Shown here: piece after piece, positions 27,980-36,136 of the stretch
Layout: every line of letters starts with the position of its first letter
How positions within the stretch are numbered: the first letter of the stretch is position 1
Origin: Symbiobacterium thermophilum
GTDB lineage: Bacteria; Bacillota; Sulfobacillia; DYFQ01
Direction of reading: 5' to 3'
DNA length: 56,399 bases
Assembly: GCA_020725105.1 (NCBI GenBank)
Contig: DYFQ01000015.1
Span: forward strand, 6,321-62,719
Position numbers and translations under genes: made by a program
The notes under the pieces: generated by a model
What the model was told of the DNA's origin: nothing
The model's input: the letters and a program-made list of their open reading frames with translations, nothing else
The model's database searches: none

Positions 27980-28733
27980 GGGCAGCGACCTCCTTGGCAA
28001 GCTCGCAGTAGACCTCGGCGCCCCTGGAACGTGGGTCGTAGGTGACGATGGGCTGTCCGTGGCTTGGCGCCTCGCTCAACCGCACGTTGCGGGGGATGAT
28101 GGTCCGGTAGACCTTGTCCCGGAAGTACTTCTTGACCTCGTCCACCACCTGGATGGACAGGTTGGTCCGGGCGTCGAACATGGTGAGGATGACCCCTTCC
28201 AGGGTCAGGCCGGGGTTGAGATTTTGCTGGACCAGGCGGACGGTGTTCACCAGCTGGCTCAGGCCCTCCAGGGCGTAGTACTCGCACTGGATGGGGACCA
28301 GCACCGAGTCGGCCGCCGTCAGCGCGTTCAGGGTGAGCAGCCCCAGCGACGGTGGGCAGTCGATGAGGATGAAGTCGTAGCCCTGGCGGGCCCGTTCCAG
28401 GGCCCGCTTGAGCCGGGTCTCCCGGGCCATGGCCGGCACCAGCTCGATCTCGGCCCCGGCCAGGTCGATGTTGGATGGAGCCACCGAGAGGTTGCGGACG
28501 GCCGTGGGTACGACCACCGAGGCCAGGGGCTGCTCCCGGGCGAGGACGTCGTAGAGGGAGGCCCTGAGCCTGTCTTTCTGGATCCCCAGCCCGCTGGTGC
28601 TGTGGCCCTGGGGATCGGCGTCGATGACCAGCACCCGCTTGCCCATGAGGGCGAGGCAGGCGCCCAGGTTGACCGCGGTGGTGGTTTTCCCGACGCCGCC
28701 CTTCTGGTTGGCGATGGCGATGACCTTGGCCAT
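27972..28733 (-). CDS. parA: Chromosome-partitioning ATPase ParA (Soj)
   Basis: ATPase that with ParB moves origins and, as Soj in Bacillus, regulates DnaA. 253 residues. The deviant Walker A reads ANQKGGVGKTTTAVNLG at about residues 8-24; Walker B YDFILIDCPPSLGLLT near 120; LSEAPSHGQPIVTYDPRSRG near the end. It starts at ATG 28733 with AGGAGA upstream. It lies between parB and parS; noc lies beyond parS. Confidence 0.97.
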   Translation of the reverse strand: MAKVIAIANQKGGVGKTTTAVNLGACLALMGKRVLVIDADPQGHSTSGLGIQKDRLRASLYDVLAREQPLASVVVPTAVRNLSVAPSNIDLAGAEIELVPAMARETRLKRALERARQGYDFILIDCPPSLGLLTLNALTAADSVLVPIQCEYYALEGLSQLVNTVRLVQQNLNPGLTLEGVILTMFDARTNLSIQVVDEVKKYFRDKVYRTIIPRNVRLSEAPSHGQPIVTYDPRSRGAEVYCELAKEVAAHA

Positions 28734-28756
28734 GCTGTCTCCTCGCGGCGGCCGCC

Positions 28757-28772
28757 AGTTTCACGTGAAACG
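28757..28772. promoter_or_regulatory. parS site
   Basis: The 14-base palindrome GTTTCACGTGAAAC (28758-28771) is the core of the universal ParB recognition site; the outermost bases differ from the 16-base consensus. It lies in the short gap between noc and parA. No other full match was seen in the window. Confidence 0.95.
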
Positions 28773-28786
28773 GCCGCCTCCCCGGC

Positions 28787-29719
28787 CTAGTCCGGCCCGG
28801 TCCGCCCCCCGGCCCGGGCGGCGACCTCCGGCGCGCCCCTTCCGGGCTCGCCCCCCGAGGCCGGCCGGCCCTTCGGTAGCCGGACCACCACCTCGATGTA
28901 CTCGCCGGCGTCCCGCTCCGCCAGGGCTGCCGGCAGGCCGGCCTTCTTCAGCGTATCCACCGCCTGGCGGAAGGTGTTGAGCACGATCCGCACGTCCTTC
29001 ACCACGCGCAGCACCTTCCGCCGCGGCCGCCCCCGCCGGGCGATCTCCCCCGCCTGGCCACGCAGCCTCGCCTCGACGAGGCGCTCCGTCGCCTCCACGC
29101 TCAGCCCCTCGCTGGCCACCCGCCGCAGAATCTCCAGCTGAACCTGGCCATCCTCCAGCGGCAGGACGGCGCGGGCGTGCCGCTCCGAGAGGCCGGCTTC
29201 CGCCACCAGCTGCCTCACCTCGCGGGCCAGCCGCAGGAGGCGAAGCTTGTTGGCGATGGCCGCCTGGGAACGTCCCAGCCGCCGGGCCAGCTCCGACTGG
29301 CTCAGGCCGAACTCGTCCAGCAGCCGCTGGTACCCGGTGGCCTCCTCCCAGAAGTCGAGGTCTTCCCGCTGCAGGTTCTCGATGAGCGCAGCCAGCGCCG
29401 TCTCCTGATCGGAGAGCTCGCGAACCAGGGCGGGGATGGTGGGCCGGCCCAGCAGCTTGAACGCCCGCAGCCGCCGCTCCCCGGTGACCAGTTCGTAGCC
29501 GGGCCCGATGGGCCGCACCACGATGGGCTGGATCAGCCCGTGCTCCTCGATGGACTCGGCCAGGGCGCGCAGCCCGGCCTCGTCGACCGTCTGCCGGGGC
29601 TGGTAGGGGTTGAACAGGACGGTCTCCACGGCCAGTTCCTGGACGGACGCCTCCCCGGGCGCTGGCTCCCGCCTTCGCTTCAGCCCCCGGAGCCACCCGC
29701 GCTCCGCGGTGCCGTCCAT
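28787..29719 (-). CDS. noc: Nucleoid occlusion protein Noc (ParB paralogue)
   Basis: ParB-like CTP-dependent DNA-binding protein that, as Noc, blocks division over the chromosome. 310 residues. GERRLRAFKLLG (CTP site) lies near residue 81 and ENLQREDLDFWEEA follows; helix-turn-helix SQSELARRLGRSQAAIANKLRLL. The N-terminus RGWLRGLKRRR is short and basic and could be the amphipathic membrane-binding helix of Noc. It lies between rsmG and parS-parA, the Bacillus position for noc. A second ParB is the alternative. Confidence 0.85.
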   Translation of the reverse strand: MDGTAERGWLRGLKRRREPAPGEASVQELAVETVLFNPYQPRQTVDEAGLRALAESIEEHGLIQPIVVRPIGPGYELVTGERRLRAFKLLGRPTIPALVRELSDQETALAALIENLQREDLDFWEEATGYQRLLDEFGLSQSELARRLGRSQAAIANKLRLLRLAREVRQLVAEAGLSERHARAVLPLEDGQVQLEILRRVASEGLSVEATERLVEARLRGQAGEIARRGRPRRKVLRVVKDVRIVLNTFRQAVDTLKKAGLPAALAERDAGEYIEVVVRLPKGRPASGGEPGRGAPEVAARAGGRTGPD

Positions 29720-29840
29720 GGCCTCACGCCCCCGTCCTCAGGATTCACGGCCTCCCTAGTCCTTCGCCGGCCGGCGGCGGCTTCCTCTCCTGCCGCCCGC
29801 CCCGCACCCCCCACCGCCCGGGCACGGCGCGGCCGGCGTC

Positions 29841-30560
29841 TCAGAGCGGCCGGCGCCTGGCCCGCCCCGGCCGCCTGGGATACGCGGCCGGCGTGGGAGC
29901 CACCTTGTCCACCACCACCAGCGCCCGGCTGCCCATGGCCCGGGGCAGGCTCAGCCGGCGCACCTCGGCCACCCGGCCTCCCAGCCGCTCCAGCGCGCCG
30001 GCGGCCCTCGCCACCTCGTGCTCGGCGCCCGGCCCCTTCCACGCCACCAGGTTCCCGCCGGGCCGCACCAGCGGCAGGCAATACTCGGCCAGCACGGGCA
30101 ACTCGGCCAGGGCACGGGCCACCGCCACGTCGTAGGCCTCCCGGTGGGCCGGCTGCCGGCCCGCGTCCTCGGCCCGGGCATGAACCACCGTTACCTGTTC
30201 CAGACCAAGTTGCCGCACGGCCTCCCGCAAGAAAGCCACCCGGCGGCCGTCAGCCTCCAGAAGCGACAGCCAGAGGTCGGGCCGGGCGACCTTCAGCGGC
30301 AGGCCGGGGAAACCGGCCCCGGCGCCCACGTCGATCACCCGCGCCCCCGCCGCGAACCGGCCCGTGACCAGGCCGGCCAGGCTGTCCACGAAGTGCTTGA
30401 CGGCCACCTCCGCCTCGCCGGTGATGGCCGTCAGGTTCACCAGCCGGTTTGCCGTCCGCACCAGCCCGCTGAACCGCTCCAGGAGGGCCACCTGGTCCCC
30501 GTCCAGCCTGATCCCCAGGCTTCGCGCCCCTTCCAGGAGCAGGCTCTCCCACTCCGCCAC
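29841..30560 (-). CDS. rsmG: 16S rRNA (guanine527-N7)-methyltransferase
   Basis: Methylates G527 of 16S rRNA; 239 residues. The SAM motif is VIDVGAGAGFPGLPLKVARP near 78-97; upstream FSGLVRTANRLVNLTAIT and later DVAVARALAELPVLAEYCLPLV are family landmarks. The C-terminal 20 residues are Arg/Pro-rich and extra. It directly follows jag on the minus strand (43-base gap), without the usual mnmE and mnmG between them. Confidence 0.95.
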   Translation of the reverse strand: MAEWESLLLEGARSLGIRLDGDQVALLERFSGLVRTANRLVNLTAITGEAEVAVKHFVDSLAGLVTGRFAAGARVIDVGAGAGFPGLPLKVARPDLWLSLLEADGRRVAFLREAVRQLGLEQVTVVHARAEDAGRQPAHREAYDVAVARALAELPVLAEYCLPLVRPGGNLVAWKGPGAEHEVARAAGALERLGGRVAEVRRLSLPRAMGSRALVVVDKVAPTPAAYPRRPGRARRRPL

Positions 30561-30603
30561 CGATCAGGCCTCCCGGAACCGGCCGGTACGAACTGGTGTA
30601 CGC

Positions 30604-31275
30604 CTAGCGGATGGGGGAGTCGTGCCGCCGCCGCTCGGCCACCGCCGCGCCGTTCCCCGGCCGCGGGGTGATGATCACCCGTCTCAGCGGCTCCTCCCCC
30701 TCGGAGTGGGTGCTCACCTCCGGGTGGTCTTGCAGCGCCAGGTGAATCACCCGCCGCTCGGCGGCGGCCATGGGCCCGAGGCTCACGGCGCGGCCCAGCC
30801 GCCGGGCGCGCAGTGCCATCCGGACGGCCAGGTCTTCCAGGGCGTCGCGGCGGCGCCTGCGGTAGCCCTCGACATCGACGATCACGGGCCGCCGGTCCTC
30901 GTGGCGGCGGGCCACCACCAGGTTCACCAGGTACTGCAGGGCGTCAAGGGTCCGGCCCCGCCGGCCGATCAGCCGGCCGAGGTCGCGGCCGCGGATCTCA
31001 ACCCAGATCCCGTCCGCCACTTCACGGCCCTCCACCTGGGCATCCAGGCCCATCGTCCGGGTGACGTCGCGGACAAAGGCCACCGCCGCCTCCACCTTCC
31101 GGCGCCGCGGCCGCACCCGCACGTGGGCCTCCCGGACCCCCCAGCGGCCCAGCAGCCCCTTCTGTCCCTCGGCCAGCACCTCGATCTCCACCGCGTCCTC
31201 GGGCAGGGCCAGCTCCTCGAGGGCGGCCGCCACCGCCTCGTCCACCGTGCGGCCCCGCTTCTCAAGCCAGCTCAC
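30604..31275 (-). CDS. khpB: RNA-binding protein KhpB (Jag)
   Basis: RNA-binding protein that partners with KhpA and affects elongation and division in Firmicutes; 223 residues. Jag-N domain (VDEAVAAALEELALPEDAVEI) at about 10-50, KH domain with LIGRRGRTLDALQYLVN (about 105-121), and R3H motif AAERRVIHLALQDHPEV (about 170-186). The GTG or ATG start overlaps the yidC stop by four bases. Part of the rpmH-rnpA-yidD-yidC-jag operon. Confidence 0.93.
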   Translation of the reverse strand: MSWLEKRGRTVDEAVAAALEELALPEDAVEIEVLAEGQKGLLGRWGVREAHVRVRPRRRKVEAAVAFVRDVTRTMGLDAQVEGREVADGIWVEIRGRDLGRLIGRRGRTLDALQYLVNLVVARRHEDRRPVIVDVEGYRRRRRDALEDLAVRMALRARRLGRAVSLGPMAAAERRVIHLALQDHPEVSTHSEGEEPLRRVIITPRPGNGAAVAERRRHDSPIR

Positions 31276-31907
31276 GTGGCCGCTTCTCCCTTGGCCGGCG
31301 TGCTACCCCGGGTGAGGATGGTCTGCACGATGAACAGGATGTTGGACATGACCCAGTACAGCGACAGCCCGGCGGCGAACTGCAGGCTGAACCAGCCGAT
31401 CATGACGGGAAACACGTAGAGCATGGTCCGCTGGGTCGGGTCGGCGGCGCCGCCGGGACTTGACGCCCTGGACTGCCAGTAGGTGGTCACCGCCGCCAGT
31501 AGCGGCAGGATGTACAAGGGATCGGGGCGGGCCAGGTCGGGGATCCACAGGAAGCCGGCCACGCCCACGTACTCGAAATCATTCAGTACCCGGAAAAAGG
31601 CCCACAAGAACGGCAGCTGGATCAGCAGCGGCAGGCACCCGGACAGCGGATTGACGCCGTGCTTTTTCCAGAGCTCCATGGTCTCCTTGTTGAGCCGCTG
31701 GGGATCCTTTTTGTACTTGGCCTGCAGCTTTTTCAGTTCTGGCTGCAGCGCCTGCATCTTCTGGAGCGAACGGGTCTGCCCCCAGGTGAAGGGCAGCATC
31801 ACAGCGCGGATCAGTACGGTCAGCACGATGATGGCCACGCCGTAGTTTCCCGTGAGCCCGAAGAAGAAGTCCATTCCCTGCCGCATCAGCTCCGCTAACC
31901 AGGCCAC
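31272..31907 (-). CDS. yidC: Membrane protein insertase YidC (SpoIIIJ type)
   Basis: Inserts proteins into the membrane; 211 residues from GTG 31907 (GGAGGCGG site). The core has five helices: YGVAIIVLTVLIRAVMLPF, then the cytoplasmic helical hairpin LQKMQALQPELKKLQAKYKK, and NPLSGCLPLLIQLPFLWAFF, LYILPLLAAVTTYW, LQFAAGLSLYWVMSNIL. The conserved arginine in the groove is in VLIRAVML. No signal peptide with lipobox is seen at the N-terminus, unlike Bacillus SpoIIIJ. Confidence 0.95.
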   Translation of the reverse strand: MAWLAELMRQGMDFFFGLTGNYGVAIIVLTVLIRAVMLPFTWGQTRSLQKMQALQPELKKLQAKYKKDPQRLNKETMELWKKHGVNPLSGCLPLLIQLPFLWAFFRVLNDFEYVGVAGFLWIPDLARPDPLYILPLLAAVTTYWQSRASSPGGAADPTQRTMLYVFPVMIGWFSLQFAAGLSLYWVMSNILFIVQTILTRGSTPAKGEAAT

Positions 31908-31925
31908 TCCCGCCGCCTCCTTGGC

Positions 31926-32192
31926 TCAGCTGGGGCTGCCGGTCGTCGGCAGCGCGCCGCCGCGTTCTCCGGGCCCCAGGGACTCGGGCACGGGGTCGTA
32001 ACCGCCGGGATGCAGGGGGTGACACCGCAACAGGCGGCGTACGGCCAGCCCCCCTCCGCGCACGACCCCGTGGCGCTCGACGGCCTCCCGGGCGTACGCC
32101 GAGCACGAGGGGTAAAAGCGGCAGGTGGGGCGCCACAGGGGCGAAAGCCATCCGCGGTAGGCGTCGATCACCCGGACCAGCAGCCCCTTCAC
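31926..32192 (-). CDS. yidD: Membrane protein insertion efficiency factor YidD
   Basis: Small membrane-associated helper of YidC; 88 residues. The signature [22 protein letters not shown] and [19 protein letters not shown] (recognisable as RFYPSCSAY and [14 protein letters not shown]) is intact, with conserved cysteines. It lies between rnpA (four-base overlap) and yidC (18-base gap) as in most bacteria. Confidence 0.95.
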   Translation of the reverse strand: MKGLLVRVIDAYRGWLSPLWRPTCRFYPSCSAYAREAVERHGVVRGGGLAVRRLLRCHPLHPGGYDPVPESLGPGERGGALPTTGSPS

Positions 32193-32587
32193 GGGCTCTC
32201 CTCCTCCCGGCGCCCCCGAGACCCTTCGCGCCCGGCTACGACGCCCGCCCGGCGCACGAGCGCCCGGACGGCCGCCTTGAGGCCATCAAAGCCGGCCTCC
32301 CGCGCCTGGCTCCGGGCCACCAGCACCAGGTCGATCCCGTCCGCCAGCCCGGTCCCTTCCTGCCGCAACACTTCGCGGAGGGCTTCCCGGAGCCGCCGGC
32401 GCACCCGGTTGCGGATGACCGCCGACCCCAGGCGACGGCCGACCGCCAGGCCCACCCGGGCCGGCCCGGTGGGCGCGTCCCGCGCCAGCACGTGCAGGAC
32501 CAGCAGCGGGTGGCCGTGGATCCGCCCGTGCCGGTAGACTCGCTGAAACTCGGCACCCCTTTTCAGCCGAGCCGCTCCCCGGACCAC
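32189..32587 (-). CDS. rnpA: Ribonuclease P protein component
   Basis: Protein subunit of the tRNA 5'-processing RNase P. The GTG at 32587 follows TGGAGGCGAAGG, giving 132 residues starting [22 protein letters not shown]. The RNR motif [15 protein letters not shown] binds the catalytic RNA. The frame is open upstream to 32662 but that extra part is Arg-rich without similarity. It follows rpmH by about 145 bases. Confidence 0.93.
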   Translation of the reverse strand: MVRGAARLKRGAEFQRVYRHGRIHGHPLLVLHVLARDAPTGPARVGLAVGRRLGSAVIRNRVRRRLREALREVLRQEGTGLADGIDLVLVARSQAREAGFDGLKAAVRALVRRAGVVAGREGSRGRREEESP

Positions 32588-32731
32588 CCTTCGCCTCCAA
32601 CCCCGGGGGCCCCTGGCGCCCCTGCGCCGCCGGCGGCCGGCCAGGCTGACAACAAAAGCCACCGGACCCGCGTGGCCCGGCGGCTGCTCCAGCCGATCCG
32701 ATGGCGATCGGGGTGGGTGGGCCCCCCCAGC

Positions 32732-32869
32732 CTAGGCGACTGTGAGCCGCTTCCGCCCCTTCAGCCGCCGCCGCCTCAGGACGGCCCGGCCGCCGGGGGT
32801 GCGCGCCCGCGCCCGGAAGCCGTGGCTCCGGAGGCGCTTGCGACGTTTGGGCTGGTAAGTACGTTTCAC
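32732..32869 (-). CDS. rpmH: 50S ribosomal protein L34
   Basis: Small basic ribosomal protein; 45 residues from GTG 32869. The sequence [20 protein letters not shown] and [17 protein letters not shown] is standard L34. The start is about 30 bases after a perfect TATAAT. The gene is first in the leftward operon starting from the origin. Confidence 0.97.
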   Translation of the reverse strand: MKRTYQPKRRKRLRSHGFRARARTPGGRAVLRRRRLKGRKRLTVA

Positions 32870-32897
32870 TCCGGTCACCCCCGGCGACATCTGAGCC

Positions 32898-32927
32898 ATT
32901 ATAACTTCGCCCAAAAAAGAGTGTCAA
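32898..32927 (-). promoter_or_regulatory. rpmH operon promoter
   Basis: Minus strand TTGACA (32927-32922), an 18-base spacer and TATAAT (32903-32898), the best consensus promoter in the window. It drives rpmH and probably the genes down to rsmG. Confidence 0.92.
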
Positions 32928-33047
32928 GAAAACCGGCTCCCGGCAGGAACCCGGCCCCCGACGGCCAATAGTCGCCAACGGGGCACGCCGGCCGCCGATG
33001 CGACCGCACCACTGCTGCCGGAGGACCCGCCCTGGCAAATCCTGGTG

Positions 33048-33342
33048 TTATCAACATCTGGGGATAGCCTGTGGACAAGATGGGGATGGCTCCCCACTTG
33101 GCTCAACCGGCAGGGAGCGGCAAGCTCCCTGCCGGTTGGCGTCCCGGCGGGTGCAGCGTGTGGATATTCCTGTGGATACTGTGCATTTCCCCCGCTTGAG
33201 GCGGCGGCCACCGTTACCGGGCTCGCCCCAGTGGGAGCAAAAGCCCTGCGTCGACCAGAAGAGCGTCGCGACTGCCGGGGGGACCGTTATCCACATGGCC
33301 CGCGGCGACCGTGGGAGGTAGCTGTGGACAACCTGTGGACAT
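33048..33342. other. oriC, left part: DnaA-box cluster upstream of dnaA
   Basis: The 494-base gap between rpmH and dnaA holds a cluster of DnaA boxes. One perfect box TTATCCACA lies at 33287-33295. One-mismatch copies are TTATCAACA 33048-33056, TGTGGACAA 33070-33078, TGTGGATAT 33159-33167, TGTGGATAC 33171-33179 and TGTGGACAA 33323-33331; a weaker TGTGGACAT lies at 33334-33342. The dnaA promoter must also be here but I could not fix it. Confidence 0.9.
33105..33137. repeat. Perfect 14-bp inverted repeat inside oriC
   Basis: AACCGGCAGGGAGC (33105-33118), a five-base loop GGCAA, then GCTCCCTGCCGGTT (33124-33137), a perfect 14-bp palindrome between the outer DnaA boxes. There is no T-run, so it is not a standard terminator. 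Confidence 0.95.
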
Positions 33343-33363
33343 CTCAGCGGGGAGGGCCATGGC

Positions 33364-34731
33364 ATGGACCCGTCGCTGGCCGACATGTGGGATCGGGCCC
33401 TGGAAATCCTCGAGCAGCAACTGCCCGAGTCGGACCTGGCCAAGCCGAGCTTCGTGACCTGGCTCAAGAACACCCGCCCCCTGGCCTTTCACGGCGACAC
33501 CATCGTGGTCGGCGTGCCCAACGACTTCGCCCGGGAGTGGCTGGAGACGCGTTACGCCGGCCTGCTCCGGCGTAGCCTCCACAGCCTGGTGCAGCGTAAC
33601 CTGAACCTCCGGTTCGTGATCCCGCGGCACGAAGAGTCGCCTCCCGCCGCGCTTGAAACCGCCGCCGCCCTCGCCGACCCGGTGCCCTACAACGGCGAGG
33701 TGGCCACGGCCGTCCTGAACCCGAGATACACCTTTGAAAGCTTCGTCGTGGGGAACTCCAACCGCTTTGCCCACGCCGCCGCGCAGGCGGTCGCCGAGGC
33801 GCCGGCCCGCGCCTACAACCCGCTGTTCGTCTACGGCGGGGTCGGCCTGGGCAAGACCCACCTGATGCAGGCCATCGGGCACGTGGTCACCCGCAGGCAC
33901 CAGGGCCTGCGGGTGGCGTACCTGACCTCCGAGGCCTTCGTCAACGAATTCATCAACTCCATCCGCGACGACAAGATCGTGGCGTTCCAGAACAAGTACC
34001 GCTCCGTCGACGTGCTGCTCGTCGACGACATCCAGTTCCTGGCGGGCAAGGAGCGCACTCAGGAGGAATTCTTCCACACCTTCAACGCCCTCTACGAGGC
34101 GAGCCGGCAGATCGTCATCTCGTCGGACCGCCCGCCCAAGGAGATCCCGACCCTCGAGGACCGCCTGCGCTCGCGCTTTGAGTGGGGCCTCATCACCGAC
34201 ATCCAGGCCCCCGACCTGGAGACGCGCGAGGCTATCCTGCGCAAGAAGGCGCAGCTGGAAGGCGCGTCGGTTCCCAACGACGTCGTCCAGTACATCGCGT
34301 CGCGGATCGAGTCCAACATCCGCGAACTGGAGGGTGCCCTGATCCGCGTGATGGCGTACGCGTCGATGGTCAAGGCGCAGCTCACCGTCGAACTGGCGTC
34401 CAGCGTGCTGAAGGACATCCTCCCGCCGCCCAGGACCCGTCCGGTCACGCCGGCCGGCATTCAGGCCGCCGTCGCCAACCACTTCGACCTGACCGTCGCC
34501 GAGCTGGTCGCCAAGAAGCGCTCCCGCGGCGTGGTGCTGCCGCGCCAGATCGCCATGTTCCTCTGCCGCGAACTGACCGACGCCTCCCTGCCGCGCATCG
34601 GCGAGGCCTTCGGCGGGCGGGACCACACGACGGTCCTTCACGCCCACGAGAAGATCTCGCGGGAGCTGAAAAGCAATCCCGAACTGCGACAGGTCGTGTC
34701 TGACCTCGTCGAGAAAATTCGAAACGGGTAG
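33364..34731 (+). CDS. dnaA: Chromosomal replication initiator DnaA
   Basis: Binds DnaA boxes and opens the origin; 455 residues. Domain I at about 1-85 for helicase contact, a short linker, AAA+ domain with Walker [14 protein letters not shown] (158-170) and Walker [14 protein letters not shown], and C-terminal domain IV with the signature [20 protein letters not shown] 33364 is preceded by GGGGAGGG. DnaA boxes directly upstream suggest autoregulation (known for the family). Confidence 0.98.
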   Translation: MDPSLADMWDRALEILEQQLPESDLAKPSFVTWLKNTRPLAFHGDTIVVGVPNDFAREWLETRYAGLLRRSLHSLVQRNLNLRFVIPRHEESPPAALETAAALADPVPYNGEVATAVLNPRYTFESFVVGNSNRFAHAAAQAVAEAPARAYNPLFVYGGVGLGKTHLMQAIGHVVTRRHQGLRVAYLTSEAFVNEFINSIRDDKIVAFQNKYRSVDVLLVDDIQFLAGKERTQEEFFHTFNALYEASRQIVISSDRPPKEIPTLEDRLRSRFEWGLITDIQAPDLETREAILRKKAQLEGASVPNDVVQYIASRIESNIRELEGALIRVMAYASMVKAQLTVELASSVLKDILPPPRTRPVTPAGIQAAVANHFDLTVAELVAKKRSRGVVLPRQIAMFLCRELTDASLPRIGEAFGGRDHTTVLHAHEKISRELKSNPELRQVVSDLVEKIRNG

Positions 34732-34733
34732 CC

Positions 34734-34956
34734 TGTGGGCAAGCAGGGGATAACCGTGGGGACACCTTGCGGACAGGCTGTGGGCACCGGCACCCGTCAC
34801 CGGTTTCCCCCGTCGCCGGCCCAGCCCGTCCCCACGGGGCCACGGCCTTTTCCACAGGCCCCGACCGCGTCGTGGCTGCGGCTTGTGGCGGCCGTCCACA
34901 TGGCCACAGCGATGATGATGACTACGAGGTTTTCTCTAACAAAGAACATAGTCATC
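34734..34956. other. oriC, right part: DnaA boxes and AT-rich unwinding region between dnaA and dnaN
   Basis: Degenerate boxes: TGTGGGCAA 34734-34742, AGGGGATAA 34745-34753, TTTTCCACA 34848-34856, and TCCACA cores near 34900. Then GATGATGATGACTA and an AT-rich stretch GGTTTTCTCTAACAAAGAAC (34928-34947), unusual in this GC-rich DNA. GATGACTA (34917-34924) and TAGTCATC (34949-34956) form an 8-bp inverted repeat round it. By analogy with Bacillus, this is the likely DNA-unwinding element (inference). Confidence 0.75.
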
Positions 34957-35011
34957 GCTTCCGGCGTCGGTCCGTGTCGAAACTTTCAACCTGCAGTGGG
35001 GAGGATCCAAC

Positions 35012-36118
35012 GTGCGAGTCACCTGCACTCAAGAGAACCTGGCGGCGGGTATTTCCGTGGTTCAGCGAGGGGTGTCGGCTCGAACGACCCTCCCCATTCT
35101 CACCGGGATCCTGCTGGAGGCCTCCGGGGCGGGACTGCGCCTTTCCGCCACCGATCACGAGATCGGCATCCAGGCCACTGTTCCGGGGGACGTGGCTCGG
35201 CCCGGCGCGGCGGTCCTCCCGGCGAGGACCTTTGGCGACATGGTGCGGAAGCTGCCGCCGGGCGAGGTCGAGCTCGAGGTGGACACGGCCAGTCACGCGG
35301 CTCAGCTGGCCTGGGGGCGCTCGCAGTTCGTCATCCACGGCTACCCGCCAGACGAGTACCCGCTCCTGCCCGAGACTCCCCGAGAGGGCACTCTCAGCCT
35401 GGACCAGGGGCTGCTGAGAGACCTGGTCCGTCGGACGCAGTTCGCGGTCTCCCACGACGAGACGCGGCCCGTGCTCACCGGGGCGCTCCTGACCCTGGAG
35501 GGCGACGAGGCCAGGCTCGTGGCGACCGACGGCTTCCGGATGGCGCTGGCCCGGACGCGTCTCGATGGCGGCGCCGGCGCCGGCGTCAGCGCCATCATCC
35601 CGGGGCGGGCCCTTTCGGAACTGGGGCGCCTGCTGGACCCCGGCGCCGGGCCGGCCAGGGTACACGTGGGACCAAACCAGGCCTTCTTCGAGCTGGGAGC
35701 CGTCCGCTGCCTCACCCGCCTGATCGACGGGGCGTTTCCCAACTACCGGCAGGTCATTCCCCAGGAGTACCGCACCCAGGTCCGGGTGAGCACCGGGGCC
35801 TTTCTGGATGCCTGTGAGCGCGCCGCCCTCATCAGCCGGGACGGCCCGCCCGTGGTCCGCCTGGACCTGGCACCCGGCCGGATGGTGGTCACGTCGGCCG
35901 CCCCTGAAGTCGGCAAGGGCTACGAGGAACTGCCGGCGGAGATCGCGGGCGAGCCGCTGGAGATCGCCTTCAACGCCCGCTTCCTCAGCGACGGGCTGCG
36001 GGCGCTGGAGGCCGAGACGGCCGAGTTCGCCTGCACCGGGCCGCTCACCCCGGCCCGGATCCAGGCTGCCGAGGGGGACGGTTACTTCTACATCGTCCTG
36101 CCGCTGCGCACCCTGTAA
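35012..36118 (+). CDS. dnaN: DNA polymerase III beta subunit (sliding clamp)
   Basis: Ring-shaped processivity clamp; 368 residues. GTG 35012 follows GGGGAGG. Three repeated domains are recognisable through LPILTGILLEASGAGLRL, GTLSLDQGLLRDLVRRTQFAVS and IDGAFPNYRQVIP; the C-terminus FYIVLPLRTL is close to the family ending. It follows the unwinding region and precedes recF by 18 bases. Confidence 0.97.
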   Translation: MRVTCTQENLAAGISVVQRGVSARTTLPILTGILLEASGAGLRLSATDHEIGIQATVPGDVARPGAAVLPARTFGDMVRKLPPGEVELEVDTASHAAQLAWGRSQFVIHGYPPDEYPLLPETPREGTLSLDQGLLRDLVRRTQFAVSHDETRPVLTGALLTLEGDEARLVATDGFRMALARTRLDGGAGAGVSAIIPGRALSELGRLLDPGAGPARVHVGPNQAFFELGAVRCLTRLIDGAFPNYRQVIPQEYRTQVRVSTGAFLDACERAALISRDGPPVVRLDLAPGRMVVTSAAPEVGKGYEELPAEIAGEPLEIAFNARFLSDGLRALEAETAEFACTGPLTPARIQAAEGDGYFYIVLPLRTL

Positions 36119-36136
36119 GCGGCGGAGGGTCCTCGG

